A stretch of 64,000 bases of DNA from Pseudomonas lini (GCF_001042905.1 NZ_JYLB01000002.1:186001-250000), one strand, 5' to 3'; positions 52,821 to 63,568 are shown, numbered from the stretch's first letter. A program made the numbers and translations. The notes: generated from the letters alone by a model not told the origin.

Positions 52821-53126
52821 ATGACTCAAGAACCTAGCACCCTCTATGCCAAGCTGCTTGGTGAGACCGCATCTATTACCTGGAAAGAGTTGGAGCCGTT
52901 CTTCGCCAAGGGTGCCCTATTGTGGGTCGATCCAGGCCTGGATTTGATCGCTGCAGCAGAAGCAGTGGCAACCGATGAAGGCGAGAAAGTCGCTGCCTGG
53001 CTGGCCGCCGACAAGGTCGCCAAGCTGTCTGAAACGCGGGCGCTGGATCTTTTCGAGCGCGATCCGGAGCTTTGGGCCGTGGTGGTTTCGCCGTGGATTC
53101 TGATCCAGGAAAGGGCGACGAGCTGA
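52821..53126 (+). CDS. DUF2288 small protein
   Basis: 101 residues, soluble, with aspartate/alanine-rich helices: LLWVDPGLDLIAAAEAVATDEGEKV and LFERDPELWAVVVSPWILIQER. Matches the DUF2288 pattern, function unknown. ATG follows GCGGACAGAAGCCC. A single gene, followed by ~310 bases without genes. Confidence 0.85.
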   Translation: MTQEPSTLYAKLLGETASITWKELEPFFAKGALLWVDPGLDLIAAAEAVATDEGEKVAAWLAADKVAKLSETRALDLFERDPELWAVVVSPWILIQERATS

Positions 53127-53435
53127 GTCTATGCACTTAATTGGTGCGCATCTTTGCCGGTGAAAAGTGTGTAGCCGAGTAGCGTGATGGCATGTTGCCG
53201 TAGAGAAAGGCCACAGAAGGGTCTTGGCGAGGGTGACGTAAACGTAACGGGAACAGTTTATTGAGCAGCCGATTGGCTGCTTAATTGTTTCTGGATGTTG
53301 GTAAATCGGTGGCTGATGCGGTGAGTATCAGACCGCTTTCGCGAGCAAGCCCGCTCCCACATTTAACCGGGTTCCTCCAGAAGGAATGCGATCAAATGTG
53401 GGAGCGGGCTTGCTCGCGAATGGGGTCGCCGCGGT
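53127..53435. other. Noncoding gap between DUF2288 and the tubulin-like gene
   Basis: About 310 bases. The first 200 bases show no clear signal. The rest holds the class C REP at 53334-53420. Confidence 0.4.
53334..53420. repeat. REP doublet, class C
   Basis: Arms TTTCGCGAGCAAGCCCGCTC and GAGCGGGCTTGCTCGCGAA with ~35 bases between. Sits directly downstream of the tubulin-like gene. Confidence 0.92.
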
Positions 53436-55631
53436 TTAAGCCGTCTTGCCCGTATGGTTATTCAAGGAAATAACCTTGGTCTTGCCAATCCGGTGACGGT
53501 AAATCTCGCGCAGATACTTGATCGCCTTCTTCACGCAATCCCGGGACAAACGAATGTCATTGATCGAGACAAACTTGTCCTTGTCGTTGATCAGCTCGCG
53601 GTACTTCTTCTCGTACATCGGTTTGATCGCGTACCAGTTGGTATCGAGGATTTTCGCCGGGTTTTCGAATTCGTTGAGCAGCTCGTCGATGCGGTCTTCG
53701 TCGAAGTCTTCATTGATGATGAAGTCCAGGATCGAGTTATCCAGCGTCTCGTCGAAGCGGTACGGGTTTTTCGCGAAGCAGCGCTTGATGAAGGCCACGA
53801 TCAGCGTCAGGAAGTCGTCCGACAGGCAAGGGCTCTTGGCGATCAAAGTGGTCAGCGACAGGTTGGCCGAGGCGCCGATCACCAGCGCATAACGCTTGAG
53901 CGTGGTGTTGGGGAACAGGCTGTTGAGGTGGGTCTTCAACCGGTTCAGGTCCATGTAGGACAGCTTGTAGTCTTTGGGCAGCGAAACAATCGACACCACC
54001 GACGAGCAATTCTTGAAGAAGTGCAGGTCGTGCAACGCGGCCGCGTCATAGCCCGAATTCTTGTACTGCTCAAGCGAAGCGCGATAGCGCTTGGACTCGA
54101 TCGGCAGCAGGCTGATGCCTTCGATTGCCTGGGTGACCTTGTTGAAGTGCGGCAGGTCGATGGAGCGGAAGAACAGGTCGTCGATGTTCAGGCGCTGCGG
54201 CTCTTTCTCGAACACTTTGAACTTGTCGCTGCTCGGCGGCGGAGTTTCCGGCACCACGGACTCGGCGTAGGCAATTGCCACCGGGCCGGCCAGGCTCATG
54301 AACAGGTCGTTGGCGTCCAGGCGAATGGTTTCGCCGATGTCGATGCCGGCACGACGGAAATAGTTCTGGTCGTAGTCGGTAGTGACCGCCTGGGCTGTCA
54401 GAATGTTGAAGATCTGCTGTGAGATGTACTGGTTGGCGTGCTTTTCCATGGCATTGACATCAATGTTCTGGATGTTGCCGTCATCGCTTTCTTCGGCATA
54501 ACGCATGATGTCGTTGGAAATCAGCATCATCGCGTTCCATGGGCGGATACGACCCATGACGCTGGCTTCACTGCTGTCTTCGTTGGCGAAGTTGTAGGAG
54601 AAGTCCCACTCTTCCGACAGGTATTTGCACAGCAGGCGACCGGCGTTGATGTGCAGCGCCTCGGACATTTCGCTGCGGTGATCGGAAATGTTCGGCAGTA
54701 CGCAAATACCGCTGGTGAAGATCGGCTCGAAGACGAAGGAATGACCGCTCTTGCTGTCGTGCTCGTCCACAGGCTTGGTGTCGAACGTCTTGTTCATGTA
54801 TGAGTGCTGCTGGGCCAGGCCGAACTCAGAGGCCATGCCCGAACCGGTACCGCCGCCGGCGCTGAAGATCGAGAAATACAGGCGCGACTGGTTGGCCTTG
54901 ATCCCGCAGCTGTCGATCAGGTACGAGTGAATCATCTTCCAGTCAGGGCTGGAAAACCGCTGGGTGTCCTTGTTCAGGATGATCTTGGCCAGGTATTGGC
55001 CGAGGATCGGCGCGTTACCGGCGCCACCGGCGTGGACTTCCGACAAGTCCATGATTTTCATTTTGCTGTAGTCGCGCAAAAAGCCGCTTTTTTCGCCCTT
55101 GCGCGAGAAACGGATTCGACCGGCGATGTCCTTGTCCAGGTCGCCGAGCATCACCAGCGGCTCGACCAGAAACACCGGTTTGCTGGCCTTGTTCGTCCCC
55201 AGGCGCAGGTTATTGCGAATCCACTGCGCCGGGCTGTAGCCCTTTTCGGCGTAGCGTTTGTCTGGCGACAGGCGGTCTTCGTTGTTGAATTCGTTGAGGT
55301 AGAACTTGCGGGCGTTGTACACCAGCTCCGCCACGTCCAGCGCGATGTTCGAACCACAGCGGCCCAGGCCGATCAGGCACACCGACGGGAATTCCTGATC
55401 GCTGTGCTGTTCGTTGTCACCTTCCAGGTGCGGCGGGCGCGGGAACACCAGGTCGCGCAGGCCGTCGAGGTTGTCGAGGATACGGTCGGTATTGGTTTCG
55501 GTGAAGTACAGGTATTGCTGAGTCGCCAGCGGACGCGACGGGGTCAATGGCTTCGACGATGAGGGGCTGTTCGCCGCGGGGCTCAAGGTCAGGTCGGATA
55601 CCGCGGTGGCCGGATTATTTTTAGAAGTCAT
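53436..55631 (-). CDS. Tubulin/FtsZ-superfamily protein of unknown function
   Basis: 731 residues. After a disordered, Ser/Pro-rich N-terminus (about 1-40), residues ~83-100 (VCLIGLGRCGSNIALDVAE) resemble the first nucleotide loop of FtsZ. SEVHAGGAGNAPIL (~197-210) follows. FSAGGGTGSGMA (~256-267) is the tubulin signature, GGGTGSG being residues 259-265. The family with this pattern is annotated as tubulin-like (Tubulin_2). The C-terminal half has no motif I recognise. It stands alone, not near phage genes. ATG 55631 is my choice; another in-frame ATG at 55676 is possible. Confidence 0.75.
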   Translation of the reverse strand: MTSKNNPATAVSDLTLSPAANSPSSSKPLTPSRPLATQQYLYFTETNTDRILDNLDGLRDLVFPRPPHLEGDNEQHSDQEFPSVCLIGLGRCGSNIALDVAELVYNARKFYLNEFNNEDRLSPDKRYAEKGYSPAQWIRNNLRLGTNKASKPVFLVEPLVMLGDLDKDIAGRIRFSRKGEKSGFLRDYSKMKIMDLSEVHAGGAGNAPILGQYLAKIILNKDTQRFSSPDWKMIHSYLIDSCGIKANQSRLYFSIFSAGGGTGSGMASEFGLAQQHSYMNKTFDTKPVDEHDSKSGHSFVFEPIFTSGICVLPNISDHRSEMSEALHINAGRLLCKYLSEEWDFSYNFANEDSSEASVMGRIRPWNAMMLISNDIMRYAEESDDGNIQNIDVNAMEKHANQYISQQIFNILTAQAVTTDYDQNYFRRAGIDIGETIRLDANDLFMSLAGPVAIAYAESVVPETPPPSSDKFKVFEKEPQRLNIDDLFFRSIDLPHFNKVTQAIEGISLLPIESKRYRASLEQYKNSGYDAAALHDLHFFKNCSSVVSIVSLPKDYKLSYMDLNRLKTHLNSLFPNTTLKRYALVIGASANLSLTTLIAKSPCLSDDFLTLIVAFIKRCFAKNPYRFDETLDNSILDFIINEDFDEDRIDELLNEFENPAKILDTNWYAIKPMYEKKYRELINDKDKFVSINDIRLSRDCVKKAIKYLREIYRHRIGKTKVISLNNHTGKTA

Positions 55632-55831
55632 TGTGCGCCATATACCTGGACTGGTCGGCTCGGCGACAAGTGTCATCGAGTCATCACGGAATGGGATCTC
55701 GCGTCTTTTTTTGCAGCGCGAATGTGGCCCAAGAGTCAGGGCCTGGGCCTGAACATCGCTCGGGGGGAATCCTTTCCTTATTCATGATGAATCGGCCAAT
55801 ATTCGACGATCTTTAATCAAAAAGAGGCTAA

Positions 55832-56728
55832 ATGATGGCAACGTTACCTGCGCTGGGGTTTGCCGGAATCGGTCTGATGGGCTTGCCGATGTGCCAACGC
55901 CTGTTGGCGGCGGGTTATCCGCTGACGGTGTGCAACCGCAACCCGGCCAAGTGCGCAGCGCTGGTCGAGGCCGGCGCGCGGCAAGTGGCGACACCGGCCG
56001 AACTGTGTCAACACGCTGATGTGGTGATGCTGTGTCTGGCCGACACTGCTGTTGTACGTGAGGTGGTGTTTGGCCCGGCGGGCGTTGCCGAGCGTGCGAA
56101 AAGCGGACAGTTGCTGGTGGATTTTTCCAGCCTGGAACCCAACGCGACGCGAGAAATGGCAAGCGCATTGGCGAGTAAAACCGGCATGAGTTGGCTCGAT
56201 GCGCCAGTGTCCGGCGGGGTGGTCGGCGCCGAGGCGGGCAGCCTGGCGATCATGGTCGGTGGCGAAGCGGCAGACCTTGCGCGCGTGCGGCCGGTGTTGT
56301 TGACCCTTGGCCAGCGTGTGACCCACATGGGCGCCGTCGGTGCGGGGCAGGTGACCAAGGCCTGTAATCAGATGATCGTGGCCTGCAATGCCTTGGTCAT
56401 TGCCGAAGTGGTGGCCCTGGCCGAGCGTTCCGGGGTCGACGCACGCCTGATCGCCGAAGCGCTGGCCGGTGGTTTCGCCGATTCAAAACCGTTGCAGATT
56501 CTCGCGCCGCAAATGGCCGAAAGCCGTTTCGAGCCGGTGAAATGGCACGTGCGAACGCTGCTCAAGGACCTCGACAGCGCCGTAAAATTCTCCCGTGAAC
56601 AAGGCTCGGCCACACCGATCAGCGGATTGGCCGCACAACTGATGCGCCTCCATGGGGGGCAGGGGTTCCTGGAAAAGGATCCGTCGACGCTAGTGCAGCT
56701 ATACCGCGAGCCAGACTCAAAGGATTGA
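55832..56728 (+). CDS. Beta-hydroxyacid dehydrogenase (3-hydroxyisobutyrate/tartronate semialdehyde type)
   Basis: 298 residues. Rossmann motif GFAGIGLMGLPMCQ (about 8-21). Substrate loop DAPVSGGVVGAE. Catalytic lysine is in GQVTKACNQM. Many relatives oxidise 3-hydroxyisobutyrate or reduce tartronate semialdehyde with NAD(P). GAGG lies five bases before the ATG. The last 110 bases overlap the 3' end of the convergent GGDEF-EAL gene. Confidence 0.92.
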   Translation: MMATLPALGFAGIGLMGLPMCQRLLAAGYPLTVCNRNPAKCAALVEAGARQVATPAELCQHADVVMLCLADTAVVREVVFGPAGVAERAKSGQLLVDFSSLEPNATREMASALASKTGMSWLDAPVSGGVVGAEAGSLAIMVGGEAADLARVRPVLLTLGQRVTHMGAVGAGQVTKACNQMIVACNALVIAEVVALAERSGVDARLIAEALAGGFADSKPLQILAPQMAESRFEPVKWHVRTLLKDLDSAVKFSREQGSATPISGLAAQLMRLHGGQGFLEKDPSTLVQLYREPDSKD

Positions 56729-58901
56729 CGTTGTGCATGTGCTTGCGCTGATTGATTTCGGCCAGCACCGGACGCAACTCGGCCAGCGGCACCGGGCGGC
56801 TGAGCAGGTAGCCCTGAACGAAATCGCAGCCATGGCGTTCGAGAAAATCGTACTGCTCGAAAGTTTCGACGCCTTCGGTAACGACCTGCAAATGCAGGGT
56901 ATGGGCCATGACGATAATGGCCTGGACGATTTCCATGTCCTGGGTGGCCTTGGGGATGTCCTGAATGAACGAGCGGTCGATCTTCAACGTGTTTAATGGC
57001 AGGCGCCTGAGGTAGGCCAGGGATGAATAACCGGTGCCAAAGTCATCGATCGACAACGAGACCCCGAGGGCGCGAATCTGCCGCAGCAACACCAGGGTAT
57101 TGGTGATATTGCCCATCAGCGCATTCTCGGTGACTTCCAGTTCCAGTCGATGTGGTGCCACCCCGAAGGCGTGCAGGGCGTGTTCGATTTCATTGGCCAG
57201 TTCTTCTCGCGCCAGGTTCAGGGGCGAGCAATTCACCGCGATTTTGAGTTCTTCGCAATCGTGTCGGGACAGCTCGCCCAAGTCCTCGCAGGCCTTGCGC
57301 AGCACCCAGTTGTCCAGTTCGGCGATCAGGCCATTGGCTTCGGCAATGGCGATGAACCGATCCGGCGTGAGCAATCCGTGAACCGGATGTTGCCAGCGAA
57401 TCAGCGCTTCAAGTTTGGTGACCTGGCCGATTCTCAAGTCATAGATCGGTTGGTAATACAGCATCAGCCCGATGTTTTCGCGCAGGGCATGACGCAGTTC
57501 CTCTTCGAGTTGTAACTCCAGAGTGGCGCGGGTTTTCAGGTTTGAACTGAAAAAATGCAGAGCGTTACGACCGCAATCCTTGGACTGGTACAGCGCCAGG
57601 TCGGCGTTTTTCAGCAGTTCTTCACAGGTCTTGCCGTCTTCTGGAAACAGGCTGATGCCGATGCTGGTGGTCATGACCATGCGCCGTCCGGACAACTCGA
57701 TGGGCTCCTTCATTTTCAGCATGATGCGTTGAGCCATTTGCCGCGCTTCTTCACGGTCGTACAGGGTGATGAGGATGCAGAATTCGTCGCCTCCAAAGCG
57801 CGCCACCACGTCTTCATGGCTGCGCACCGCGGCTTTGATGTGGCTGGCCAGGACTTTGAGCAATTCGTCGCCGGCGTCATGGCCGAGGCTGTCATTGATC
57901 CGCTTGAAGTGGTCGATGTCCAGGAACATCACCGCCAGCATGCCGCCTTCGTTGGTTTTCTCGATGAGTTTCTCGGCGAAGATCTGGTTGAAGCCCCGGC
58001 GGTTGATCAGGTTGGTCAAGGGGTCATAATGCGCCACCTGTTGCAGCGACATACGTGCCTGATCCAGTTGACTGAGCAGGGCGTTGACCCGCTGCAGGTC
58101 ATGCTCCTTGTGTTGCAGCTTCTTGTCCGCCAGTGCAGCGCTGATGCTGCTGCCGATGATCAGCAGCGTCATCACTGCCACCGTCAGCCCCAGTTGCAGG
58201 TGATTGTTGTCGCTGGGCAGCGGTTGAAGGCTGCCAGCGGGCAGCACCAGGTTGAACGCCGCCATGCCGGTGAAATGCATGCTGACGATGCCGGCCCCGA
58301 GCACCAGGCTGGCGGTGCATTTGAGCAATTGATGAAGCACGCCGGCGCCGTCGCGCAGGTGACTGGAAATCAACAGGGCGGCCAGGCTGGCACCGATGGC
58401 GATCACAATGGAAAGCACGAACAGAACGGGTTGGTAGTAGGCCATCGCATTCGATCGCAGGGCGGCCATGCCCACGTAATGCATGGTTGCGATGCCCAGG
58501 CCGATCCATACCGCGGCCCGCAGGTATTGCCAGAAATTCAGCTGAGGATGGCTGAGTGTGTACATGGCCAACCATGAGGCGGTCAGGGCGAATAACAGCG
58601 AGAGCAGGGTAGTGGGCAGGTGGTACTGGATTTCGATCGGCGCCTGGAACGCCAGCATGCTGATGAAATGCATGGCCCAGATACCGCCCGCCAGACACCC
58701 GGCACCGACCCAGCGCCAAAGCCGTTGAGAGGCGGATTTCTCCACATGCCCGACCCGTTCGGTCATGTCCAGCGTGGCGAAGCCGGCTGTGCAGGCGACC
58801 AGATAGGCCAGCAACACCAGAAAAGGGTTATGGGTGCAATCGAGTATGACCTGCCCGCTCTCCGGTAGCCCGGTCATGAAATGCAAACCAAGCCACTCCA
58901 T
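56619..58901 (-). CDS. MHYT-GGDEF-EAL membrane protein for cyclic di-GMP turnover
   Basis: 760 residues. Seven-helix MHYT sensor at the N-terminus with three metal-type motifs MHFIS, MHYVG and MHFTG. A GGDEF domain in the middle has the intact motif RFGGDEF. A C-terminal EAL domain has KLEALIRW and the DDFGTGYSSL loop. Both activities could be present; MHYT is thought to sense O2, CO or NO. ATG 58901 is preferred because GGGG lies seven bases upstream. The last ~37 codons overlap the neighbouring dehydrogenase gene. Confidence 0.93.
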   Translation of the reverse strand: MEWLGLHFMTGLPESGQVILDCTHNPFLVLLAYLVACTAGFATLDMTERVGHVEKSASQRLWRWVGAGCLAGGIWAMHFISMLAFQAPIEIQYHLPTTLLSLLFALTASWLAMYTLSHPQLNFWQYLRAAVWIGLGIATMHYVGMAALRSNAMAYYQPVLFVLSIVIAIGASLAALLISSHLRDGAGVLHQLLKCTASLVLGAGIVSMHFTGMAAFNLVLPAGSLQPLPSDNNHLQLGLTVAVMTLLIIGSSISAALADKKLQHKEHDLQRVNALLSQLDQARMSLQQVAHYDPLTNLINRRGFNQIFAEKLIEKTNEGGMLAVMFLDIDHFKRINDSLGHDAGDELLKVLASHIKAAVRSHEDVVARFGGDEFCILITLYDREEARQMAQRIMLKMKEPIELSGRRMVMTTSIGISLFPEDGKTCEELLKNADLALYQSKDCGRNALHFFSSNLKTRATLELQLEEELRHALRENIGLMLYYQPIYDLRIGQVTKLEALIRWQHPVHGLLTPDRFIAIAEANGLIAELDNWVLRKACEDLGELSRHDCEELKIAVNCSPLNLAREELANEIEHALHAFGVAPHRLELEVTENALMGNITNTLVLLRQIRALGVSLSIDDFGTGYSSLAYLRRLPLNTLKIDRSFIQDIPKATQDMEIVQAIIVMAHTLHLQVVTEGVETFEQYDFLERHGCDFVQGYLLSRPVPLAELRPVLAEINQRKHMHNVNPLSLARGIAALASTDPFPGTPAPHGGASVVRPIR

Positions 58902-59194
58902 AGCATGCCCCATCTCTGAATCATCCTGGCCTGCGCCATGCGCGCTGGCGAATGCTTGCAGTATAGAGGCCTTGCACGCAGCGCAAGAGGTGGTGGCACA
59001 TTAATGCCAATGTTTTTGGAATGGCATTTAGAACAATTGGAAATGAATTGTTGCATGGGCCGCATTTGGCTGCGATGGATGGGTATCAGCATTACGAATA
59101 ATTACAGACAGCGCTGATGAGCCTGACTAGATTGACGGTTCCGGGCTCGAATGCGTTGGCAGTGAAGCCCCAATAACAATAAAGAGACGGACCC

Positions 59195-60544
59195 ATGCAG
59201 AACTCGACCCAAGCGGCGAATGCCTGGCGCATTCTGTTCCTGCTGTTCCTGGCCAACCTGTTCAACTTCTTCGACCGCACCATCCCGGCGATCATCATCG
59301 AGCCGATCCGCATGGAATGGCACCTCAGTGACTTTCAATTGGGGATCATCGGGACTGCATTCACCATCGTTTACGCCATTGCCGGCCTGCCCCTGGGGCG
59401 ATTGGCCGATACCGGTTCGCGCAGTAAGTTGATGGGTTGGGGCCTGGCGGCATGGAGCGGGCTGACTGCGGTCAACGGGCTGGTGGGCAGTTTCTGGAGT
59501 TTCCTGATCGTGCGCATGGGCATCGGCATTGGTGAAGCCAGTTACGCGCCGGCCGCCAATTCACTGATCGGCGATTTGTTTCCGGCTCATCGTCGGGCGC
59601 GGGCCATGGGCATTTTCATGCTTGGTTTGCCGTTGGGGTTGCTGCTGGCGTTCTTCACCATCGGCTGGATGGTCAAGGCGTTCGACAGCTGGCGCGCGCC
59701 GTTCTTTATCGCGGCGGTGCCGGGGCTGATCCTGGCGGTCTTCATGTTCTTCATTAAAGAGCCGAAACGCGGCGCGGCGGAAAGCGTGCAAGTGTCTCAG
59801 GAACGCGTGGACCGGCCGATCCGTCGAGTGCTGGCGGTGCCGACTTTCCTGTGGCTGGTAATGGCGGGGCTGTGCTTCAACTTCGCGACCTATGCCTGCA
59901 ACTCGTTTCTGGTGCCGATGCTGCAGCGTTATTTCCTGATGCCGTTGCAGGACGCGGCAGTGGCGACCGGGGTGATCGTCGGGGTGACCGGGTTGTTCGG
60001 CCTGACGCTCGGCGGCTGGATTGCCGACAAGATTCACCAGCGCGTGGCCAATGGGCGGCTGCTGTTCGCGGCGTTCAGCCTGATCATTTCGACGGTATGC
60101 ACGGCTTGGGCGCTGCATGCCGGACGGATCGAGATCGGGGTGTTTGTCGCGGTGTTCAGCCTGGGTTGGTTGTTCGCCTACACCTTCTATACCTGCGTGT
60201 ACACGGCGATTCAGGACGTGGTCGAACCGCGCCTGCGGGCTACGGCGATGGCGCTGTTCTTTGCCGGGTTATATCTGCTGGGTGGCGGATTGGGGCCGGT
60301 GGTGGTGGGCGGTTTGTCGGATCACTTCGCGCACACGGCCATGCTATCGGCTGGCGCTGAGCAGATGACTGAAGCGTTCAAGGCTGTCGGTTTGCATGAC
60401 GCGATGTATCTGATTCCGGTGGCGCTGTTCTTTACCATGGTGTTTCTGTTTTTGGCCTCGCGGTGTTTTGTGCGCGACGCCAAGCGGATGAAAGAAGGGT
60501 TAGTGGCGGTGGTTGAGCCTGTGGGTTCTGCGGCGACTGCATGA
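59195..60544 (+). CDS. MFS transporter, Spinster-like
   Basis: 449-residue inner-membrane transporter with 12 helices. The N-terminal FLANLFNFFDRTIPAIIIEP and the block GMGIGIGEASYAPAANSLIGD-like (IGIGEASYAPAAN) fit the Spinster-like/ProP-like group in bacteria. Cytoplasmic loop AHRRARAMGIFMLG. Substrate unknown. AAAGAGACGG precedes the ATG. Single gene, followed by a REP and terminator. Confidence 0.9.
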   Translation: MQNSTQAANAWRILFLLFLANLFNFFDRTIPAIIIEPIRMEWHLSDFQLGIIGTAFTIVYAIAGLPLGRLADTGSRSKLMGWGLAAWSGLTAVNGLVGSFWSFLIVRMGIGIGEASYAPAANSLIGDLFPAHRRARAMGIFMLGLPLGLLLAFFTIGWMVKAFDSWRAPFFIAAVPGLILAVFMFFIKEPKRGAAESVQVSQERVDRPIRRVLAVPTFLWLVMAGLCFNFATYACNSFLVPMLQRYFLMPLQDAAVATGVIVGVTGLFGLTLGGWIADKIHQRVANGRLLFAAFSLIISTVCTAWALHAGRIEIGVFVAVFSLGWLFAYTFYTCVYTAIQDVVEPRLRATAMALFFAGLYLLGGGLGPVVVGGLSDHFAHTAMLSAGAEQMTEAFKAVGLHDAMYLIPVALFFTMVFLFLASRCFVRDAKRMKEGLVAVVEPVGSAATA

Positions 60545-60546
60545 TC

Positions 60547-60634
60547 GCCTTCGCGAGCAAGCCCGCTCCCACATTTGACCGAGTCCTTTCAGGAGAAATA
60601 CGGTCGAATGTGGGAGCGGGCTTGCTCGCGAAGG
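60547..60634. repeat. REP doublet, class C
   Basis: Arms TTCGCGAGCAAGCCCGCTCC and GGAGCGGGCTTGCTCGCGAA with ~45 bases between, in the gap between the MFS gene and rapA. Confidence 0.92.
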
Positions 60635-60669
60635 GGCCATCAGCGACACCACAACAATCAAGCAGACAA

Positions 60670-60705
60670 AAAAAGGCCCGCATCACTGCGGGCCTTTTGT
60701 TTTTG
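60670..60705. terminator. Bidirectional terminator between MFS gene and rapA
   Basis: Stem AAAAGGCCCGCA / TGCGGGCCTTTT with a 4-base loop; A and T tracts on both sides, serving the convergent gene ends. Confidence 0.9.
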
Positions 60706-60721
60706 CGGGACAGGGCAGGGT

Positions 60722-63568
60722 TTAACCTGCCACCAACACCCGAATCGCTTCCAGTCGCAGCGCGGCTTTGTCGAGCATGGCCAGGCCTTGCTCACGTTGC
60801 TTGCGCAGGGCTACCAGTTCGCTGTCGCGCACGGTCGGGTTGACCGCTTGCAACGCGGTCAGGCGTGCCAGTTCTTCGTCGGTATCGGCGGCCAGGCGAC
60901 GTTGCGCCTCGGCCACGCGCTCGGCGTGACGCGGGGTGATTTTCTCTTCGCCGGCGTTGATCCGTGGCGTCAGCTGGTCGCGCTGGGCCTGGATGAACTT
61001 GTTGGCGCTGGCGCGGGGCACGCTTTCCAGTTGATCATTCAGGGTTTCGAAAGACACTCGGGTCGACAGGTCGTTGCCGTTGGCGTCGAGCAGGCAGCGC
61101 AGGGCGGCCGGCGGCAGGTAGCGGCCCAGTTGCAGCGAGCGCGGGGCAACCACTTCGCTGACATAGAGCAGTTCCAGCAACACGGTGCCTGGTTTCAGCG
61201 CCTTGTTCTTGATCAGCGCCACGGCGGTGTTGCCCATCGAGCCGGACAGGACCAAGTCCATGCCGCCCTGAACCATCGGGTGTTCCCAAGTGATGAACTG
61301 CATGTCTTCGCGAGACAGTGCCTGGTTGCGGTCGTAGGTGATGGTCACGCCTTCGTCGTCGCCCAGCGGGAAGCTGGCGTCGAGCATTTTTTCGCTTGGC
61401 TTGAGGATCAGCGCATTTTCCGAATGGTCTTCGCTGTCGATGCCGAAGGCGTCGAACAGGGTTTCCATGTAGATCGGCAGGGCGAACTGATCGTCCTGCT
61501 CGAGGATGTCCTCGACCAGTGCATCACCTTCGCCAGCGCCACCGGAGTTGAGTTCCAGCAAGCGGTCACGACCGGTGTGCAGTTCGGCTTCCAGACGCTC
61601 ACGTTCGGCGCGTGCTTCGTCGATCAGCGCTTGCCACTCGCCGTCATCGGCGGTTTCCAGCAGCGGCAGCAGGCGCGGGCCGAACTGATGCTGCAAGGCG
61701 TTGCCGGTCGGGCAGGTGTTGAGAAATGCGTTCAGCGCTTCGTGGTACCACTGGTACAGCCGTTCTTGCGGGCTGGTTTCCAGGTACGGCACGTGCAGTT
61801 CGATGATGTGCTTCTGACCGATCCGGTCGAGACGACCGATACGCTGCTCCAGCAGGTCCGGGTGCGACGGCAGGTCGAACAGCACCAAGTGGTGCGAGAA
61901 CTGGAAGTTGCGACCTTCACTGCCGATTTCCGAGCAGATCAGCACTTGAGCGCCGAATTCTTCGTCGGCGAAGTAGGCGGCGGCGCGGTCACGCTCGAGG
62001 ATGTTCATGCCTTCGTGGAAGACCGTGGCCGGAATACCGGAACGTACGCGCAAGGCGTCTTCCAGGTCCATGGCGGTTTCGGCGTGGGCGCAGATCACCA
62101 GCACTTTGGTGCGCTTGAGCATTTTCAGGGTGTCGATCAGCCACTCGACACGCGGGTCGAATTTCCACCAGCGCTCTTCTTCGTTGGCGTCCGGCTGGGC
62201 CTGGAAGCTGACTTCCGGATACAGCTCGGCGTGATCGCCCAATGGCAGTTCGAGGTATTCGGCCGGGCACGGCAGCGGGTACGGGTGCAGTTTGCGCTCC
62301 GGGAAACCCTGCACGGCGGCGCGGGTATTACGGAACAGCACGCGGCCGGTGCCGTGGCGGTCCAGCAATTCGCGGACCAGACGGGCGCTAGCTTCGGTGT
62401 CGCCATCGTTGACGGCGGTCAGCAGGGCTTCGCCTTCGTTGCCGAGGAAACCGTGGATGGTTTTGTGCGCTTCAGGCGACAGGCGCCCTTTATCCAGCAG
62501 CTCCTGAACGGCTTCGGCCACCGGGCGATAGTTTTCGCTCTCGGCGCGGAAGGCGTGCAGGTCATGGAAACGGTTCGGGTCGAGCAGGCGCAGACGGGCG
62601 AAGTGGCTGTCCTGACCCAGTTGTTCCGGGGTCGCGGTCAGCAGCAAGACGCCGGGAATGACTTCGGCCAGTTGCTCCACCAGTGCGTACTGAGGGCTGA
62701 CCTGGTCTTCGTGCCACACCAGGTGGTGCGCTTCATCGACCACCAGCAAATCCCAGCCAGCGGCGAACAACGCGTCCTGGGCCTTCTCGTCGTCCACCAG
62801 CCATTCGAGCGCAACCAATGCAAGCTGGGTGTCTTCGAACGGGTTGGCGGCATCGCTTTCGATGAAGCGTTCTTCGTCGAACAGCGCGACTTGCAGGTTG
62901 AAGCGGCGGCGCATCTCGACCAGCCATTGGTGCTGGAGGTTTTCCGGCACCAGGATCAACACGCGATTGGCGCGGCCCGAGAGCAGTTGGCGATGGATCA
63001 CCAGACCGGCTTCGATGGTCTTGCCCAGGCCCACTTCGTCTGCCAGCAGAACGCGCGGCGCAATACGGTCGGCGACTTCACGGGCGATATGCAACTGGTG
63101 CGCGATCGGTTGCGCGCGCACGCCACCCAAGCCCCAAAGCGCGGACTGCAACTGGCGGCTGGTGTGTTCCAGGGTGTTGTAGCGCAGGGAGAACCAGGCG
63201 AGCGGGTCGATCTGTCCGGCGAACAAGCGGTCGCTGGCCAGACGGAACTGAATGAAGTTCGACAGTTGGGTTTCCGGCAGGGTGACCACTTCGTTCTGCG
63301 CGTTGAGGCCGTGGTAGACCAGCAGGCCATCGACATCGTCGACTTCTTGTACGGTCAGTTTCCAGCCTTCGAAGTGAGTGATGCTGTCACCCGGCGAAAA
63401 CCGCACGCGGGTGAGGGGCGCATTCCGTAGCGCGTACTGGCGAGTCTCGCCAGTGGCCGGGTAGAGCACGGTCAACAAGCGGCCGTCCTGTGCCAGAACG
63501 GTGCCCAAACCCAGCTCGGCTTCGCTGTCACTGATCCAGCGTTGCCCCGGTTGATACTGCTGCGCCAT
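60722..63568 (-). CDS. rapA: RNA polymerase-associated protein RapA
   Basis: 948-residue Swi2/Snf2-type ATPase that binds RNA polymerase and recycles it after transcription. N-terminal Tudor-like domains start [16 protein letters not shown]. Walker A region [20 protein letters not shown] box [11 protein letters not shown], and helicase motifs [11 protein letters not shown] and [24 protein letters not shown]-terminal domain covers about 650-948. Length is standard. Start ATG gives [11 protein letters not shown]. Confidence 0.97.
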   Translation of the reverse strand: MAQQYQPGQRWISDSEAELGLGTVLAQDGRLLTVLYPATGETRQYALRNAPLTRVRFSPGDSITHFEGWKLTVQEVDDVDGLLVYHGLNAQNEVVTLPETQLSNFIQFRLASDRLFAGQIDPLAWFSLRYNTLEHTSRQLQSALWGLGGVRAQPIAHQLHIAREVADRIAPRVLLADEVGLGKTIEAGLVIHRQLLSGRANRVLILVPENLQHQWLVEMRRRFNLQVALFDEERFIESDAANPFEDTQLALVALEWLVDDEKAQDALFAAGWDLLVVDEAHHLVWHEDQVSPQYALVEQLAEVIPGVLLLTATPEQLGQDSHFARLRLLDPNRFHDLHAFRAESENYRPVAEAVQELLDKGRLSPEAHKTIHGFLGNEGEALLTAVNDGDTEASARLVRELLDRHGTGRVLFRNTRAAVQGFPERKLHPYPLPCPAEYLELPLGDHAELYPEVSFQAQPDANEEERWWKFDPRVEWLIDTLKMLKRTKVLVICAHAETAMDLEDALRVRSGIPATVFHEGMNILERDRAAAYFADEEFGAQVLICSEIGSEGRNFQFSHHLVLFDLPSHPDLLEQRIGRLDRIGQKHIIELHVPYLETSPQERLYQWYHEALNAFLNTCPTGNALQHQFGPRLLPLLETADDGEWQALIDEARAERERLEAELHTGRDRLLELNSGGAGEGDALVEDILEQDDQFALPIYMETLFDAFGIDSEDHSENALILKPSEKMLDASFPLGDDEGVTITYDRNQALSREDMQFITWEHPMVQGGMDLVLSGSMGNTAVALIKNKALKPGTVLLELLYVSEVVAPRSLQLGRYLPPAALRCLLDANGNDLSTRVSFETLNDQLESVPRASANKFIQAQRDQLTPRINAGEEKITPRHAERVAEAQRRLAADTDEELARLTALQAVNPTVRDSELVALRKQREQGLAMLDKAALRLEAIRVLVAG

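Noticed and set aside
60575..63430. Plus-strand frame of 951 residues opposite rapA
   Set aside because: Shadow of rapA in a high-GC genome; Val/Gln/Phe-rich composition without domains.
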